A stretch of DNA of 64,000 nt from Arthrinium phaeospermum (GCA_006503535.1 QYRS01000005.1:1178001-1242000), one strand, 5' to 3'; positions 1 through 13,515 are shown, numbered from the stretch's first letter. Notes: a model not told the origin generated them from the sequence alone. Numbers and translations: made by a program.

Positions 1-3000
1 AGCAGGAAGCTGGAGCTGTGCGTTAGGGGGTGTGGGAGGCAATTCGGCCCACCACGGGCTGCTTGGAAAAGCGGGAAAGACATATTTCCACCCGTCGAGA
101 GTTGTGCACAAATGATGCAGCAACAGGCGGTTTATAAGGCATCTAAGGTTTCCTCTTGGACTAGTATTTCTTCGTAAAAAGGCTTTGGCAGAAGTCAATA
201 CCCCCCACATAACGTGGACATTTATGGTATATGGAGATGATGGAGACAAGATCCAACATGTATGATGTAGAGAACGGGACGCGAGGAAGAGAAAGAGAGA
301 TACCAGATGCGGAATCAATCAACCCATTTTTTGGATCAAAACGTTGGTATGCATTGAAGCTTGCCACTCTATGTATGCCACTACACGCTACAGCTCCCGG
401 TGATCTAAAAAGCGAGGCGCTATCCGTAACCTCCGCTCGCGGCAGCGCAAGTTCAAGTGCCAAGCAAGACAAGAGGCCGTTAGTAAACTACAAGGTGTGC
501 CCTGCTCTTAAAGCCGTTCGTTCTCTACTACTACTTGCAGCGAGCGCACTACTAACCGTGCCAAGCAACTCTTTGCGCGTCTACATACCCTACGTCGTCG
601 ACGCATAAAGAGCAGGGCGGCTTGAGATTGTGTGGTAGCAGCAGTTAGTCGTATTCAAAGTTGTGCAACCAGACCAGCCAGTCCAAGTGAACGAAGGACC
701 AGTAATACTACTGCGCGCCACTTTTGACGTCCCACACAGATTGGCTCTTCGACGGAGGTATGAATATAGAGTTACGATTAGGATTATCATCAAGGTAGAC
801 GTTGAACTCTACATCTAATTATTGCGCGCGCCTCTCTCTCAAGTCGTCAAGGATGCAGCAAAACAGGTCCCTCCCTATGAGATATATCGTCACCAGTTTG
901 ACAAGTCCTTAGGTTTATGTTATGTAGCTTGGACCTGTCCTCCTATCCCGCCTGGCCCCATGAAACAAAAACAGCCCATCATGATTCGTCACGTCACACA
1001 TGGGTTTGAAACAAGCGGCGGAAGAAACACGCAGGACGGATAGCGGGAGGCCGAGCGAACGACGGACGGGCGGGCCAAGGAGGAATATGAAGCACGAAAG
1101 GGGGAGAGAAAGAGACCACATGCCGTGCAACACGAGCTGTCAAGTCTCAAGTCATATAATCCTTCTACCACTACGTTTAGGTAAGTAGGCTCTTGTGTTG
1201 TTCTTGGTCTTTCGACTTGTCTGGTTGCACGACGAGCTCGGTGCCCGAATTGGCATTTATGTATCCGTATAGCGGCAGATCTCACTCACTTCTTCTCGTC
1301 ATCTAAGTCAGTCGCGCCGATGAGAAAAGAAAGGAAAAAGGGGGGAATAAAAAGCAAAAAAAGGGAGACCGGATCGCAAAATAAGAAGAAAAAAGCAAGA
1401 CGCAAAAGAAACTGCAGTCATAATGTCGTAGGTGTATCCGTATCTCTGCGGCATCGGAGCAGCTTTCTTGTTTCCATTTGAATTGATGATTGTGATGGCT
1501 GCCTTGCCGAATTGAACATCGGTACTCGCCAGTCGTGGTCAATGTATCAATTTGATGATGAGCGGATGTAAGTTGGTAGGTAAGTAAGTAAGTAGGTTGA
1601 AGTTGTAACGCATGCACGCATGGGCTTCGCGCTGTCTGTCACCCTGTCACCCATCATAGTGATGGGCTCCTACGTTACTTTGCAGCAGCCGAAGGAAGGA
1701 TGACAGACTGAACTGACTTGGACCCCCCTCTACTGTACCCCCCTCCTCCCGTCCCCTTGAGCTTCAGGGACTCAGCAACCCCTCCCCTGGAAAAATGCCC
1801 AGTGGTGAGTGGATTTAATTTAGGGGGGCGCAAGGGAGGGGCTTGGTTTGATCGATCGGGTATCAAGATCTGCGGGGAGGGCCACGACTCGGCTTGCACG
1901 CAGCCAAGCCCCTTGCCCCTCGAAGTGGAGGGATTTCCAACTGTACTGTAAATCAATCCCATCGAGAAACTCCTCGGCATCAATGGGCACGCATCGGCTA
2001 CCCAACGCAGAATGTGTATGTACAAGTATGCATGCGTGCACTTACTTGTGATTGGCGTTCGTTTCGGTCTGTTTCCTTCTTCGCCCTCGCTGCGCCGTGA
2101 CAAAACTGCAAGCTGCGTGTGCGCGGGATGGTCTTTCTTCTTTTTTCCCTTTATTTTTGGCGCCTGAGGTCGGGAATAAACCAGCCCTGGGAACAGAAAA
2201 TAAAATAAAAAAAGCAACTGAGACGAGTACGACACTGTCCCCCTCCCCCAGCCACTAAAAAAAAAAGGCTAGACCATTGACATCCCCCATGGGTTTAGTA
2301 AACAGGCGACATCGCAGAGCTACGGTGAAAGGTGAGTCAATCTGTATGTATGTAGATATAGTAATCACACATCATTGTACATGATTGACAGAATGCCTCA
2401 CACGTCTATTACATGCCCGGCTTGCCTCATGGCCAGGTTGTTGCTGTGATAGAATGTGCAGTCTGCTGACGTGCTTGAATGAGCCAGCCACTAAGAGCCA
2501 ATGAGTGGCAGGGCCAGCCCGCACGCCCACTTCAGTAGAGGCGGCTGTAATGTAACTGCGTCTGAATGATGCCGGCTGCGGATCCCCATCGAGCGCAAGT
2601 CAAGTCTCACGACATATATTGCTATAGCACCACGGCTGACTGGGGGGAGGGGTGAGAAAGGGGCCCCCATCGGCAACGGATACTTATCCCTCGTGGTCCT
2701 GCCCGAGTGGGGATTCCTCACAGCCACTTAATACCGCTGGCACGTTATTATTGTACAAGTAACCTGGAGCAAAGCAACGAACAAGGGCGAGCAAGAGGTC
2801 CGGGAGAGTCAATACGCTGTAGGTATTATATGGTGGCGCATGCACTGGCATGATGCAAGCCATTCTGCTTTGCTGCCGACTCTGCAGCGGGCCAACGGGC
2901 AAGCGCCTGTGCTTATGTTGCGATACAATTCGATACTTGTACACGCGAGGGATTGACCAGTGTCATGAGAGGGCAAAGAGGGAGGGAGTCTCGCTAGGGA

Positions 3001-6000
3001 GGAAACAATAGCCTTGCTCAGGCTTCACTAAAGAGGGATCCGGTTTGAGCTTGCTGCTCTCCTCCCTATGGCATCAGCATGGTCGGCGGATAGCAAGCAG
3101 TGTGTGCTACGTAGGATGGTGGTAACGGAAACAAGAAACCCGAGGACATGCAGGCCTCCTTTTCGATAAATCAAGCTGCAGCATGGCGGGAAGCAGCTCT
3201 CAACGTCAACGCCTACAATTGCTGTCGGGGGGTAGGGAGGTAGAGAGTCATGATAAAACACAAAACAAGACGTGATCAAGTAAACGACGACGGGAATAGA
3301 GCGGAGGGAGGACGGACAATCATGCTTTCCCGGTGCACCTGGACTGGACTTGGACTGACTGCTGTTGCATCTGTCATACCGGGAATGGTGTTTCTGTGTA
3401 CAGCAAGAGAGAGTGTGTGTGGGCGTAGTAGCGTGATGTTGAGCGGTGCACGAATCAAGCTCATTGTATGCAAGCAAGCGTATCTGCAATTGAAATGAGA
3501 TCTCGTCCACCCAACCCGTACCCAGCCCCGTAGCCGTTTGGCAGGGATGACCTGGGTCCCGCTTCATGATCTGGGGAAAGGGGCCGAAGCCGACGTAGGT
3601 AACCTGACCATGGCTACAGTAGAGTCCGTATGTGCGTCCGTTACACCGTTCTGCAGCTACGTACTTTATGCTTTTGTGAAGATGCTTTTTTCAACGCACA
3701 TGTAGTAGTACAGTAGCGCTTGCGTTACCAGGTGGCGTCGAGCTCGCACCGGAACCGACACCAAGCATGACGGTTTTGTGACAAGTCACTCGGTGATGGA
3801 TGATATCCTCGAAAGAGAGGGAGAGGGAGAGGGAGAGGGAGAGGGAGAGGGAGAGGGAGAGGGAGAGGGAGAGGGAGAGGAAGAGAGAGGCAGTGCCGGA
3901 AACCACGGGAACCAAGAGTTTGTTGTTGTGACTCGGGCCCGTGTTGTTCAACCCGTCGTCGTCAATGACAAATCATAAGGCGTTTTTGACTCGTAGGATT
4001 CAAGCCTTGATTGATCCCAGTACGGGCGTGCATTGCCGTTGAAAGCCAAAAATTGATTGAACCTTGGACGGGATGCCCGCCGTTACCGGCTTTTAGAGTG
4101 TGGCCGCCCGGGCGCGTGTGCGGCAGAACCCAATCTTAACTTCCGTCAGAATGTGACGCGAGTGCATCGAGACCTCTTGTGTCGGCCCGCTCGCGCCCTC
4201 GCGGCAAGAGAGCAGGCGAGTAAGTCGCCCACCTGCTTGCTGCTTGGCTAATGGGAATGGTAGGAGGAGTGCAAGTGCAACACGTCTGATGCTATCTGTC
4301 TGCCTGCTCTGCAATTTGTCTCGACTCTCGACCTCGAGATGGTAAGGTACAGGTTGGAATCATGCCATGCTCGGATCCGTGTTGGCTGCTGGCCTAGCAC
4401 AGATCTGAGACATCTAGATCGATCTTTGGCTCAGCTTCCCGATATAGCGCTGCTGTGCTGTCTAGTGTGTCTCCGTGCTCGTAGATGACGAGATTCCTGA
4501 TTGCCTCTCACTTGGCCCGTTTTTCTCCGAAGGCAAACCGTGCTACGGTGTGGACTGGTGAACAATCGGGTGAGTCAAGTTGCTACGATGCTACTGCTAT
4601 GATGGTCACACCAAGGCAAAAGCAGACCACCGGATTTCCTTGCCTGCCTGGCCTGGTGAGGGAGGGCGGGCCACCCTGTCTCAGAGTGCTCGCGTCGACC
4701 TGCCCTGCCCCTCAGTTTGGCAGGCGTGAGAATGGGGGCAATCGATGCCATCGCCCGGAGCTGGTCCTGCCCCAAAGAAGCGGCATGGAATGAAGCAGCG
4801 AAGCCCTATGGTTGGTTAGGGGGCTTGCGGTGGGGAAGGGCGTGCCGCGTTGTTGGCCGTTTCTGAAAATAGTCTTAGATCGCGTGGCCGCAACCCATGC
4901 TTCCGGCTGAAAAGCCACGTGGAAAGGCTCGACCGCACTTTGCCTCTTGGGTCGAGCCAGGCCACGACAGGGGCAGAGTTCAGGGAGACCCCCTGTGTCT
5001 GGTGGATGTAATTATTGCCAGTAGCAGGTACTCCATTTGAGCAAGGCAACTTCCGTAAGGTCAACTGGTAGATATTTGGCGACCTACTTAGTCGTTCTGA
5101 CAATGTCTACCTCTTGTCTACTGTACCTGTGCATGTAATTAGTTGGTCATCAACACCCAGGTCTCCTTCAGGATCGCTGAGTGCTGCATCTCGCAGTGCA
5201 GGGCGGTCATTGTGACAGAAACACCGAAATTGCCAATGGCTATCCGCGGATATGCACGTGTGGCTTCTTTGCCCATGATGCAAACATGATGTTCTCTCAA
5301 ATACAGTATTGCTCGTATCAGAAGGTGAGTGTTCCTCAGGCCAAGCCTGCCAAAAAAGAAAAGGGGGGCTAAGTCGATTTAGGGTTCGCGCCGGTACATC
5401 GGCTATCTTAGATACTGACAGATTCGTGAATTGCAAAGTCCGATCATCCAGTCACAGCCCGTTCCATGTCAAAGTTTTAATTTCAGACGAACCCAAGCAG
5501 GCCCGCTCACTAGGTATTGGCAGCTGGGTACATCGATGTAGCAGTACTTGGCCGCTCCTTCCCCCCACACACACCCCAGGTCTGCTCGGTCAAGGTCCGC
5601 GATACCAATACGGTCAAGATGTCGGGCCAAACAACTTCGCTTGATACAATAGTGTGTGGGCCATCGCCTAGGTATCAGGTTAAGAAGAACGGCTTGAGAG
5701 CCACTATCCAGGCGCCAGTACAGTACAGTACAGTACCGCGTTACTGTAACCGCTTTTTGCCAAGATGGGAGCTACTGTAACTCTTCCGCCCCGCGCCTAT
5801 CTTTTTTGAGACACGCAAAGCTACCTGGTGCTCCTCTAGCACATGGCTGGCGCTTGACAGTTGGCGGTAGAAGGCCGCTACCTCACCGTCTAGTCTTGCA
5901 TGCAGATCTGTGCCAATACCCTTTTCTCCTGGAGGCTGGAGTTCTGGAGTCCCGGCCCCCGGGGCACCTCGGTTAGCCTCTCGGCCCGATGAAAGACTGG

Positions 6001-9000
6001 AAGCAGATTGCGTTAGGTACAAAGACCAGAGAAGACGATGAAGAAGGCTACAGTACTAGGTAACCGAGTTCATCCGTCTTGTAAAGTTGTACTGCTACTG
6101 TACGTGCAATGGGTGGGTATCGTATCTCAAAGAAGTCGAAACGGCCAGTTCCGTCGCCAGGACCCTGGCACAGCCAGGCATACCGGGTGTCGCATGCGCA
6201 TCGAAGTTCTGTTACACTACTTCCTTCCTGATAAGAAGCTGAAGGTCTGCTCAACACGCGTGGTCACCCGGCAATCCCGCCAGATCGAAGCTAGCATCAG
6301 ATCTCGAGCTGATCGAAGCTATCGCCGGCCCCGTTGCCGCCGGCATGCAAGCAAGACATCGTTTGAACTACGGCCGTGAAAGCTGGCGGTCAAACATTGG
6401 CGATGTTTCGAGGACGAGGACCGCCCTCGCAGCATGGGCGACAGCGCCTGCAAATGATTGCTGGGCCCATACCGGTGGTACTAGTCCAGATAGCGCTTTT
6501 TGACCGGTTTCAGTAGCGCCTCTGGTCGGTGGCTTCGAGCTACAGTAGGAGCTTGTCAAGAGCACAGCTTCTGTACTGTAGTCACGCCCAGCTGCCCAGG
6601 GAAAGGAGAAGAAAGCAAATATTCCCACAAGTGTTCGCCTCGGGTTAAGGGATCAAGTAATTGGGCGCAGTACGGTACTGTAGAAATGTGGTCTGTACGC
6701 GCTTCCTTACAGCAGGGCTGTCATCCGTGATTGCTCATCTCGAGGGCCTCGTCATCCGTACGTTTGCAAGTGCCATAGTAAGCGGTTCTACTACTAGTGC
6801 TGTAAGCTTGCAATGGGGAATCGTGATGGTCATCGCTAGCGCCTGCTTTATAACCAACCCATCTCCTTAGTCAGGCTGAGCAAGATGGCCGATGCTACCA
6901 AACCTCCACACAATCTCGAAGTCTTGTTCGGGCCACGGCCTACGGCTGGCAGTCCGGTGATTGATACGCGGTAGAATTCGACTAGACTCCAGCTGAGGGA
7001 ACAATTATCGTACGAGAATCTCATGACTAATTTCGCCGCCAAGGATGTTTCCGTCAACATAGCGTGTCGACCCTCGTGATAGGTGATCTCAAACCCCTTC
7101 CATGCCGCCAAGTGGAGTTGTAGATGAGGGAGTACAAGATCCAGGATCTTGCCTAACCAGCCCATTGGGACACGACGTTCTCGGTACATACCTCATGCTG
7201 TGGCAATGCAAGCCACGATCACCTGTTTAGATCACCTCGGTCATCTCGGCCCAGCGTCCGGGACAGCAGCGCCGACATGACTAGCGAGGGAAACTCGTCC
7301 GTTTCTGACGTCAACCTCCTAACTCGTGGTTCTGGGCCGCTCTGGGCCCCTCTTCCCCGGGACCCGAAAGAACGCCTTCTTGCCCCGATTGGGAATGGAA
7401 TCACTTCCGGCCCAAGTAAGCGAGGCGAAAATAGTAGAAGGAAAAAAGATGGGACGGGGAAAAAAAGCAACTGTGCTGTATTGTTTGCCTCCAACGCAGA
7501 CCGGTTTCGCTTAGGGCCCGGAAATGCGAGGATCCATCGACTAGCCATGCACGTTCGACCATCTTGTCGTTTCCGATTAGTTCCTTCGATGAGACTGATC
7601 TACGACATATCTTGTCCGAATCTCTTGTTTATCGGGTGGGATAGATCACAAAGCGAGATCAACGGCCGGCACCTAGCCTCGGCCAATGAACAAGGCCTTC
7701 GCGCTGTGAGCTGGCCCACTCAGTGACTGTAGCATGTTGCAGACTGGCACAGTTTTCATGCGACACACCTGTTGGACAGCAGTACATGTGACTACATTCT
7801 ACTAGTATGTAGACGAATCCCGTGTGGGAAGAAGAAGAGGGGGGGGGTCTGAGGGCGTGTACAGTAGGTACCTGTTCGCGCTAAGGAAGAGAAGATCTTG
7901 CCCTCTTGACTGGACGATCTTTCCATCTGTGCGGAACAACATCTCAAGCGGAACGACGCCGATATGCCGTCATGATGAACATGATCCGAGCGCGGAGAGT
8001 CAAACGAAGGGCCAAGAATTTAACGTGGTCTGTCATCCCAACATCAACACGTCAAGATCCTGGCAAATAGATTTCTTAACCACACCCGAGAGACATGACA
8101 CCTGACACGCATTGAATCTTAACACGTATGATCTTTCCCCCTCAGTAGCTGTACAGAAAACAAAAGCTTGAGGTGAGGGTAAGGGGTGAAATTCGAAAAC
8201 ATTGGTGCACCGGGGTTGGACTAAGAAATATGCCACAGTACCCAAGCAAGAACCTTAGCAAGAAGTACTGTATCCGTACCTACGATACTTAGCTCAAGCA
8301 GCAGTTATTAGTGTGGTTCAGATCCCCTTCCCCTCCTTCAGCCCTTCGAATTCCGAGCGCGGAAAAGGGACGAGGAATAGGCTAGAAAGAAGCAAAGCAC
8401 GAACGGGAGTCGTAGCGACTCGCACTAGCCCAGGTAGCGCACCAGGGCTGTCAAAGTTTCCGGCTTGTACCTCAGAGGTTGCGAGCGACCCTTTTTAAGC
8501 TCTGACATTGAACGATGGGCTGTGATTGAGTCACAGTGCGCGCCGGAGGTGGTAACTTGGGTAACATATTCCTGGTTTCCTGGCGGCCCGGCAATCACCT
8601 CCTGACTGACTCCTGGGTAACCCCCTTTTCACTCCCTCTGTCACCAAAATCATCTGCCTCGATGGGTTAATTACATATTGAAACTCCCATAAAACAAATG
8701 GGTTTATGCGCGTACTCGTACACACACTACATGGCCCATCCGTAGTTGTAGAAGCAGGCTAATGGAGTCGTAGATACGTCTGGGCAGTCGATTAAGGGGC
8801 ATGGCATACAGACTCGAGAGGTGCTATCCTAAACCCCACGGACAAACAACTCATGAAGCCATCTATTTGCTACAAAACCATTATATCCTAAGGGGAGACG
8901 ATGACCGTAGAAAACTATTACCCTGGCGAATTGTCCTCCCGCGCTTTTGGATTATCTCCACGCCATCGTGCCGTCCCTTGAGATCTCACTTGGAACGTTG

Positions 9001-10348
9001 GACAACTGAGCTGTAACAGGGCAGAGGGGGTAGGGCCACCCCAACCAATTCGCCCATCAGAGGAATGAATAATCAATTCGGAGAGCTAAATAGACCGTTC
9101 GATGCTCTCCAGACTATTGTGTCTACAGTACTCCACCCCCTGCTCATGTGGTCACATAATGAATGCCCACTTAGGCAGTATACACTTGGGAAATGCTGCT
9201 GATTTGACGAGAGCAGCCGAAGAGCGCTGGGTTTCGTCCCACGAACCATCAAGTATTTTCGTGTTGTTTGTGCCAGGAAGATGAATACACCAGAAGCCGT
9301 TTTGGGGGAACTACGCATGCGAAGATGAAAAGATCAGTTCTCACGAGTTGATCTGACATCGGCTAGAAAACCCAGCAGGCACATATTATTTGGCCATAGT
9401 ATCCTTTCTTCCTCGTCCAATTTTCCATCGCAAAATAGGCTCCAATCTGGACAGAATGCCTCGCAAGCCCATCAGCCCACTGCAACAGCCGAAAATAATA
9501 TTCTCTTGACCCCAGATGCCTTGGCGACAACATCAACCAAGCCTGTTTGCACTGACAAGACTTCGCGATCGTCCGCTTTGACAAGACGAGGTTGGGAAAA
9601 TCCCATCGCCCAAGATGAGGATCAGATCGATAAGTCCGCCAAAAGAGAGACACCATCCATACGTGTAACGGCGACAACAAGCCCCCTTCCGGAAGTCTTT
9701 GGAAGGGGGGGTCGGAAAGCCCCCGACCGATATAGAACAAGGGACATGTAACCATGCATAGAGCACAGGTCACGGGTCCCGGGGGGGCTGGAGTCTATGA
9801 GGGGGGGAAGGAACCGTTTTGTCAGCCGCCGCTTATCTGCCCGGAAGGAGTTTGCGATCGCAGACTCCACGCAGTGATGCAAACCGCATTGGGCGTGCGG
9901 GGGCCGGCCGGGTTGCCGCGCAGACCCTCCCTTGAGAGCGAGGGATAATGTGCCTGCATACGGACACGGCGTCAGGCCGGTCCAATGAGAGGAAACAATC
10001 GCGCCCTTGTTCTACCTTCTTCGTCCGTTCGTCGAGTTGCAGGTGGTGGTGGGGTTCTCGACTTTGGGGCTGGTTCCTCCGCACACACACTCCAGACACT
10101 GCAATGGTTCGCGAGATCATGTGGACCGGTCCGGCGAAGGATTACTGTAAAGAGACTGAGGGGAAACAGGTAGTACTGGTAGTAGACTTGTTATCATCGT
10201 ACTCCGGTCCGCCTGATTTGGGGTTCTTCTCCCCCCTTTAAACAGTAGCTTTAGTCGTCTGGACCTCCCTCCAACCCTGAACCAATATCCTTCCTTCCTT
10301 CTCTTTCAACAATAGCCTCTCAAGTTTCTACACGTTCTTCTGGCCAAG
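1..10348. other. Gene-poor left flank, no supportable gene
   Basis: I could not assign any reading frame here to a protein family. All open frames are short (at most about 150 codons), overlap on both strands and lack conserved motifs or a coherent splice chain. The stretch holds a GAGGGA hexanucleotide array near 3.8 kb, several copies of the short words TACAGTAC/GTACTGTA (for example near 3708, 5717-5736, 6571 and 6669) and oligopurine or oligopyrimidine tracts. It could contain non-coding RNA genes, 5' regulatory DNA of the nitrilase, or decayed sequence; nothing visible decides between these. Confidence 0.6.
3815..3880. repeat. GAGGGA hexanucleotide microsatellite
   Basis: About eleven near-perfect tandem copies of the purine-only unit GAGGGA. 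The strict purine/pyrimidine strand bias makes it a candidate for triplex or G-rich structure. It lies in the gene-free left flank, and the open frames across it (Gly-Glu or Leu-Ser repeats) are artefacts of the repeat. Confidence 0.95.
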
Positions 10349-11606
10349 ATGACTGATACAACAATTCGCGTTGGCGCAGTGCAGGCCGAGCCCGTCTGGC
10401 TAGACCTCCAGGGCAGTGTGAATAAGACAATCTCTCTTATTGAAGAAGCTGCAGTAGATGGTGTCCAGGTTCTCGGATTCCCAGAAGTCTGGATCCCAGG
10501 CTACCCAGTAAGTAATTTTGAAGAACATTTCGTCTATCTTGAAGTCCTAAATCCGTCACGGCTTGATTCGATGAGAGTTGATACACCTCAATGCACTCCT
10601 CGCAGGTTTCCCCAATCGCCCTGTATGGCTTATGCTAACGTAAGAATGTGTTCTCAGTGGTGAGCTGCCATGCTCAAGCCCCGCTCCCAGTGCCGTCTGC
10701 TAACCTCAACCGGCTCACGGCCCAGGTCCATGTGGACGTCGAGTGTGATCGAGAATACCCATGTGATTCACGAATACATGAACAACTCCCTGAAGCGGGA
10801 CTCGGAGGAAATGAGAAGAATACAGGCAGCAGTGAAGAAAGCGGGCATGTTTGTCGTCCTGGGCTACAGTGAGCGGGATGGCGGGAGCCTCTACATGGGC
10901 CAGTCGTTCATCACGCCCGACGGCGAGATTGCCCACCACCGCCGAAAAATCAAGCCGACGCACATCGAGCGGACCATCTGGGGTGAGGGGCAAGCCGAGT
11001 CGCTCACGTGTGTCGTAGATTCCCCGTTTGGCAAGATCGGCGGCCTGAATTGCTGGGAGCACCTGCAACCTCTTTTGCGGTACTACGAGTACTCCCAGGG
11101 CGTGCAGATCCACGTTGCGAGCTGGCCGGCAGAGTTCGAGATGCCGGACCCGAAGAAGCTTCCGTGGCTGTACCACGAGACGGGAGAGGCGAGTTACCGG
11201 GCAAGCCAGTTCATGGCCATCGAAGGCCAATGCTTCGTTGTGGTTGCCTCGCAGATACTAGCCGAGGAGAACCTGGAGAAGAACAATCTGACTGGAAATC
11301 CTGTCACTAAAACCGTATGTTTCACCGACCATTGCTCTTGTATATATATACCAGCAGTCGATGACTGACCGCACTTCCCAACAGCCTGGAGGTGGGTTTT
11401 CGATGATATTCGGGCCCGATGGCAAGCCGCTCTGTGAGCCAGTGGGTGCCGGAGAGGAAGTCATTCTCAAAGCGAATGTCAATTTGCGAGACATTGACTA
11501 CCCCAAGGCATTCATCGATGTCGTCGGGCACTATGCCAGACCCGACCTTCTGAGTTTGTTAGTCAACCCGTCGGTAGATAAACATGTGACGCGCATGGAC
11601 AAGTAG
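10349..11606 (+). CDS. Nitrilase, CN-hydrolase superfamily (nitrilase branch)
   Basis: Predicted to hydrolyse a nitrile, or hydrate one as cyanide hydratases do, in the cytosol. My model is exons 10349-10507, 10658-10659, 10726-11314 and 11385-11606, giving 972 nt and 323 residues, a usual nitrilase length. The catalytic triad is visible: Glu46 in GFPEVW, Lys128 in HRRKIKP and Cys163 in GLNCWEH. The start is the first ATG, in context GCCAAGATGA. The second exon is only the dinucleotide TG. With it the codon TGG is completed and the family motif PGYP-WSMW is restored; a single intron ending at 10725 breaks the frame, and one ending at 10690 adds 14 odd residues. All three introns have GT-AG ends, and the last (11315-11383/4) has a GACTGACC branch. 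The Zn2Cys6 gene downstream is convergent with a 70 bp gap. The substrate cannot be read from sequence; the CWEH signature occurs in both aliphatic nitrilases and cyanide hydratases. Confidence 0.92.
10658..10659 (+). other. Candidate 2-nt microexon (TG) of the nitrilase gene
   Basis: The dinucleotide is flanked by a good acceptor (GCTAAC branch 15-20 nt upstream, then TTCTCAG) and a good donor (GTGAGC). The following intron, 10660-10725, also has a CTAAC branch and ends CCCAG. Inclusion joins CCA-TG-G and encodes Pro-Trp, keeping the PGYPWxxW nitrilase motif in frame. Confidence 0.7.
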
Positions 11607-11676
11607 CGCCGCGAAAGACGACGGTAAGGTCCGGGTACCGGGGAAACATACATCAAAGGTTGTGAGTCTGCATGGC

Positions 11677-13515
11677 TCAGATGAACCATGGAGCAGCAGT
11701 ATTCAGATCGACTATGTCCCACCACTTCGTGTGAGATTGTCGTGCACTGTCGGCCTGGAGGTCATGTTGCTTCCAGTATACCTCGATGACTTCCCGCAGG
11801 ACGTAGTAGTTGCCAATGTGTCGTTCTCTGTCCATCTTGTCCAGGTTCTGCATGATCTCGATCCGCTGTTCGTCGGCCTCGGATTCGCAGGCGATGACGA
11901 ACAACGGCCAAGGGCTGGTGCAGATGTTGAGGGTCCCCAGCAGACGGTAAGCCTGCGACAGATAGACCGACCTGGCCTCCGAGGCTTGGGGGCTGTTGGT
12001 CGACCTCTGCAGATAAAGGGAGGCGGCCACTCGGTAGAGCTCGGCAGTGGTGAGAATACGAGTACGTTCGGACTGGCTCAATTTGTCGGTCGAATCTGGA
12101 TCGAGTGTTTGTTCCAATGTCGCTAGTTTCGCTTCCATCCTGTGCCACTCCTCGCTTCTGCGCGTCTTTTCCTCGGCGGAGTATTGGGCTGCATCGTCTC
12201 GCAGCTCAGCCGCACGTAACCCGTTCACATAGCTGATGATTTCCATGACTTCTATAGAACAGCCGAGTGAACCGATTATCTGGGACATGTGTCAGCCAAT
12301 CTTGAAAGTAAGCCGAGAGCTTGGCAGGCGTACAATGGTTTTGTCTAGTCCCAGATCACGTCCGCCCTGCAAAGACGACGGTCCATGAACTCCATACTGG
12401 AGCGGGTTGCTGAAGCAGCCAAGGACTTCGTGGTATAGGAACCATGTGTACAAGAAGCAATTCCTGTACTGATTCCCGCCAGAGATAGTCAGTTGGTTGA
12501 GCATGTTCTTTGCTCCGTTCAGATGCACGTTCCAGTTGCCTTCAGTCTCGTCAAAGACCTGGAGGAGAAGTTAGTTTGACTGGAGTAATCCCGATGCGGT
12601 GATAGGAGAACCAACACTATAGACGCATAACATCATTGACGTAGCCAGCTGAGTGGCCGTGCTGCCTATAGATCCAGCTGAAATGGATGAAGACAGAGAT
12701 CGAAGGGCCTTTATCTTATATGGGAATGCCTCCACGGTTCCCCAGAGATCTATAGTCTTACAGTTTAGCGAGCTGGGTTGGAAATGCATTTGAGGCCCCA
12801 TCAGACATCACGGCAACTGCAACTAGTGACGAAATGCGGGAGGCTTACGCAGCGCGGCCAAGGCCAGCATGGCGTTATGAAGGCCCCGCGACGCCTCGGA
12901 AGTATTACCGAGCGCCATAGGGAGGAGCTCTACACGGAAGCCGTTGTTGATATCAATGGTCGATATCATGCCCGAGAGCCGTTGCTCGTCTGAACGGCCG
13001 ACTTCTTAGCCCCATCTGGTGGTAGCACGAGGAGGGGTTCAGAAACTCACAATATCGCATGAGGTGCGTGTCTCTCTCGTGCATGTTGGGCACGAACGGG
13101 ACGAAACGCTTCAGGCGTGGCATGGGCGGCTCCTGGACGACAACGGCCAGGCTTTCGCCCGCGCAACCGTTGCTTGGTCGTGTGAGGTCGGCGTAGGTCA
13201 AATTCAGGAACTGCTTGCCATAGTGCTCGGTATTGGCGGGGGACAGGTGCAAGACACGGTCAGGCATACGGTTGACGCGTCGGCGGCCGTCTGGCTGATC
13301 GGGCCATGCGAGCCGGATGCCATAGCCCAGGCATTCCCTCCCGGTCCTCAGACAGTTGTTGCAGGCTGGGTATCCGCGATCGCAGCCGATCTTGCGCTCT
13401 GGGGCCGCCGCAACTCAGCTGGTCAGAGGGACTTATACTCTGGAAAGAGACGACGAGCTTTGTGGGACTCACGTTTACAGGTCCAGCAGCCCTGGGCTCG
13501 TCTACCCGACGCCAT
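11677..13515 (-). CDS. Zn2Cys6 fungal-specific transcription factor
   Basis: DNA-binding transcriptional regulator of 497 residues. On the minus strand the exons are 13515-13473, 13398-13051, 12989-12849, 12749-12616, 12558-12334 and 12279-11677, summing to 1494 nt. Joining exons 1 and 2 gives a perfect binuclear cluster near residues 10-36 with spacing C-x2-C-x6-C-x6-C-x2-C-x6-C (it begins CWTCKQRKIGC). The remainder matches the long helical regulatory region typical of fungal Zn2Cys6 factors (for example HLMRYYEQRLSGM, then a stretch ending WGTVEAFPYKIKALRSL). All introns are GT-AG and 54-99 nt long. The gene is convergent with the nitrilase. A regulator beside a catabolic enzyme is often its pathway-specific activator, but that is inference here. 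The target genes are unknown. Confidence 0.9.
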
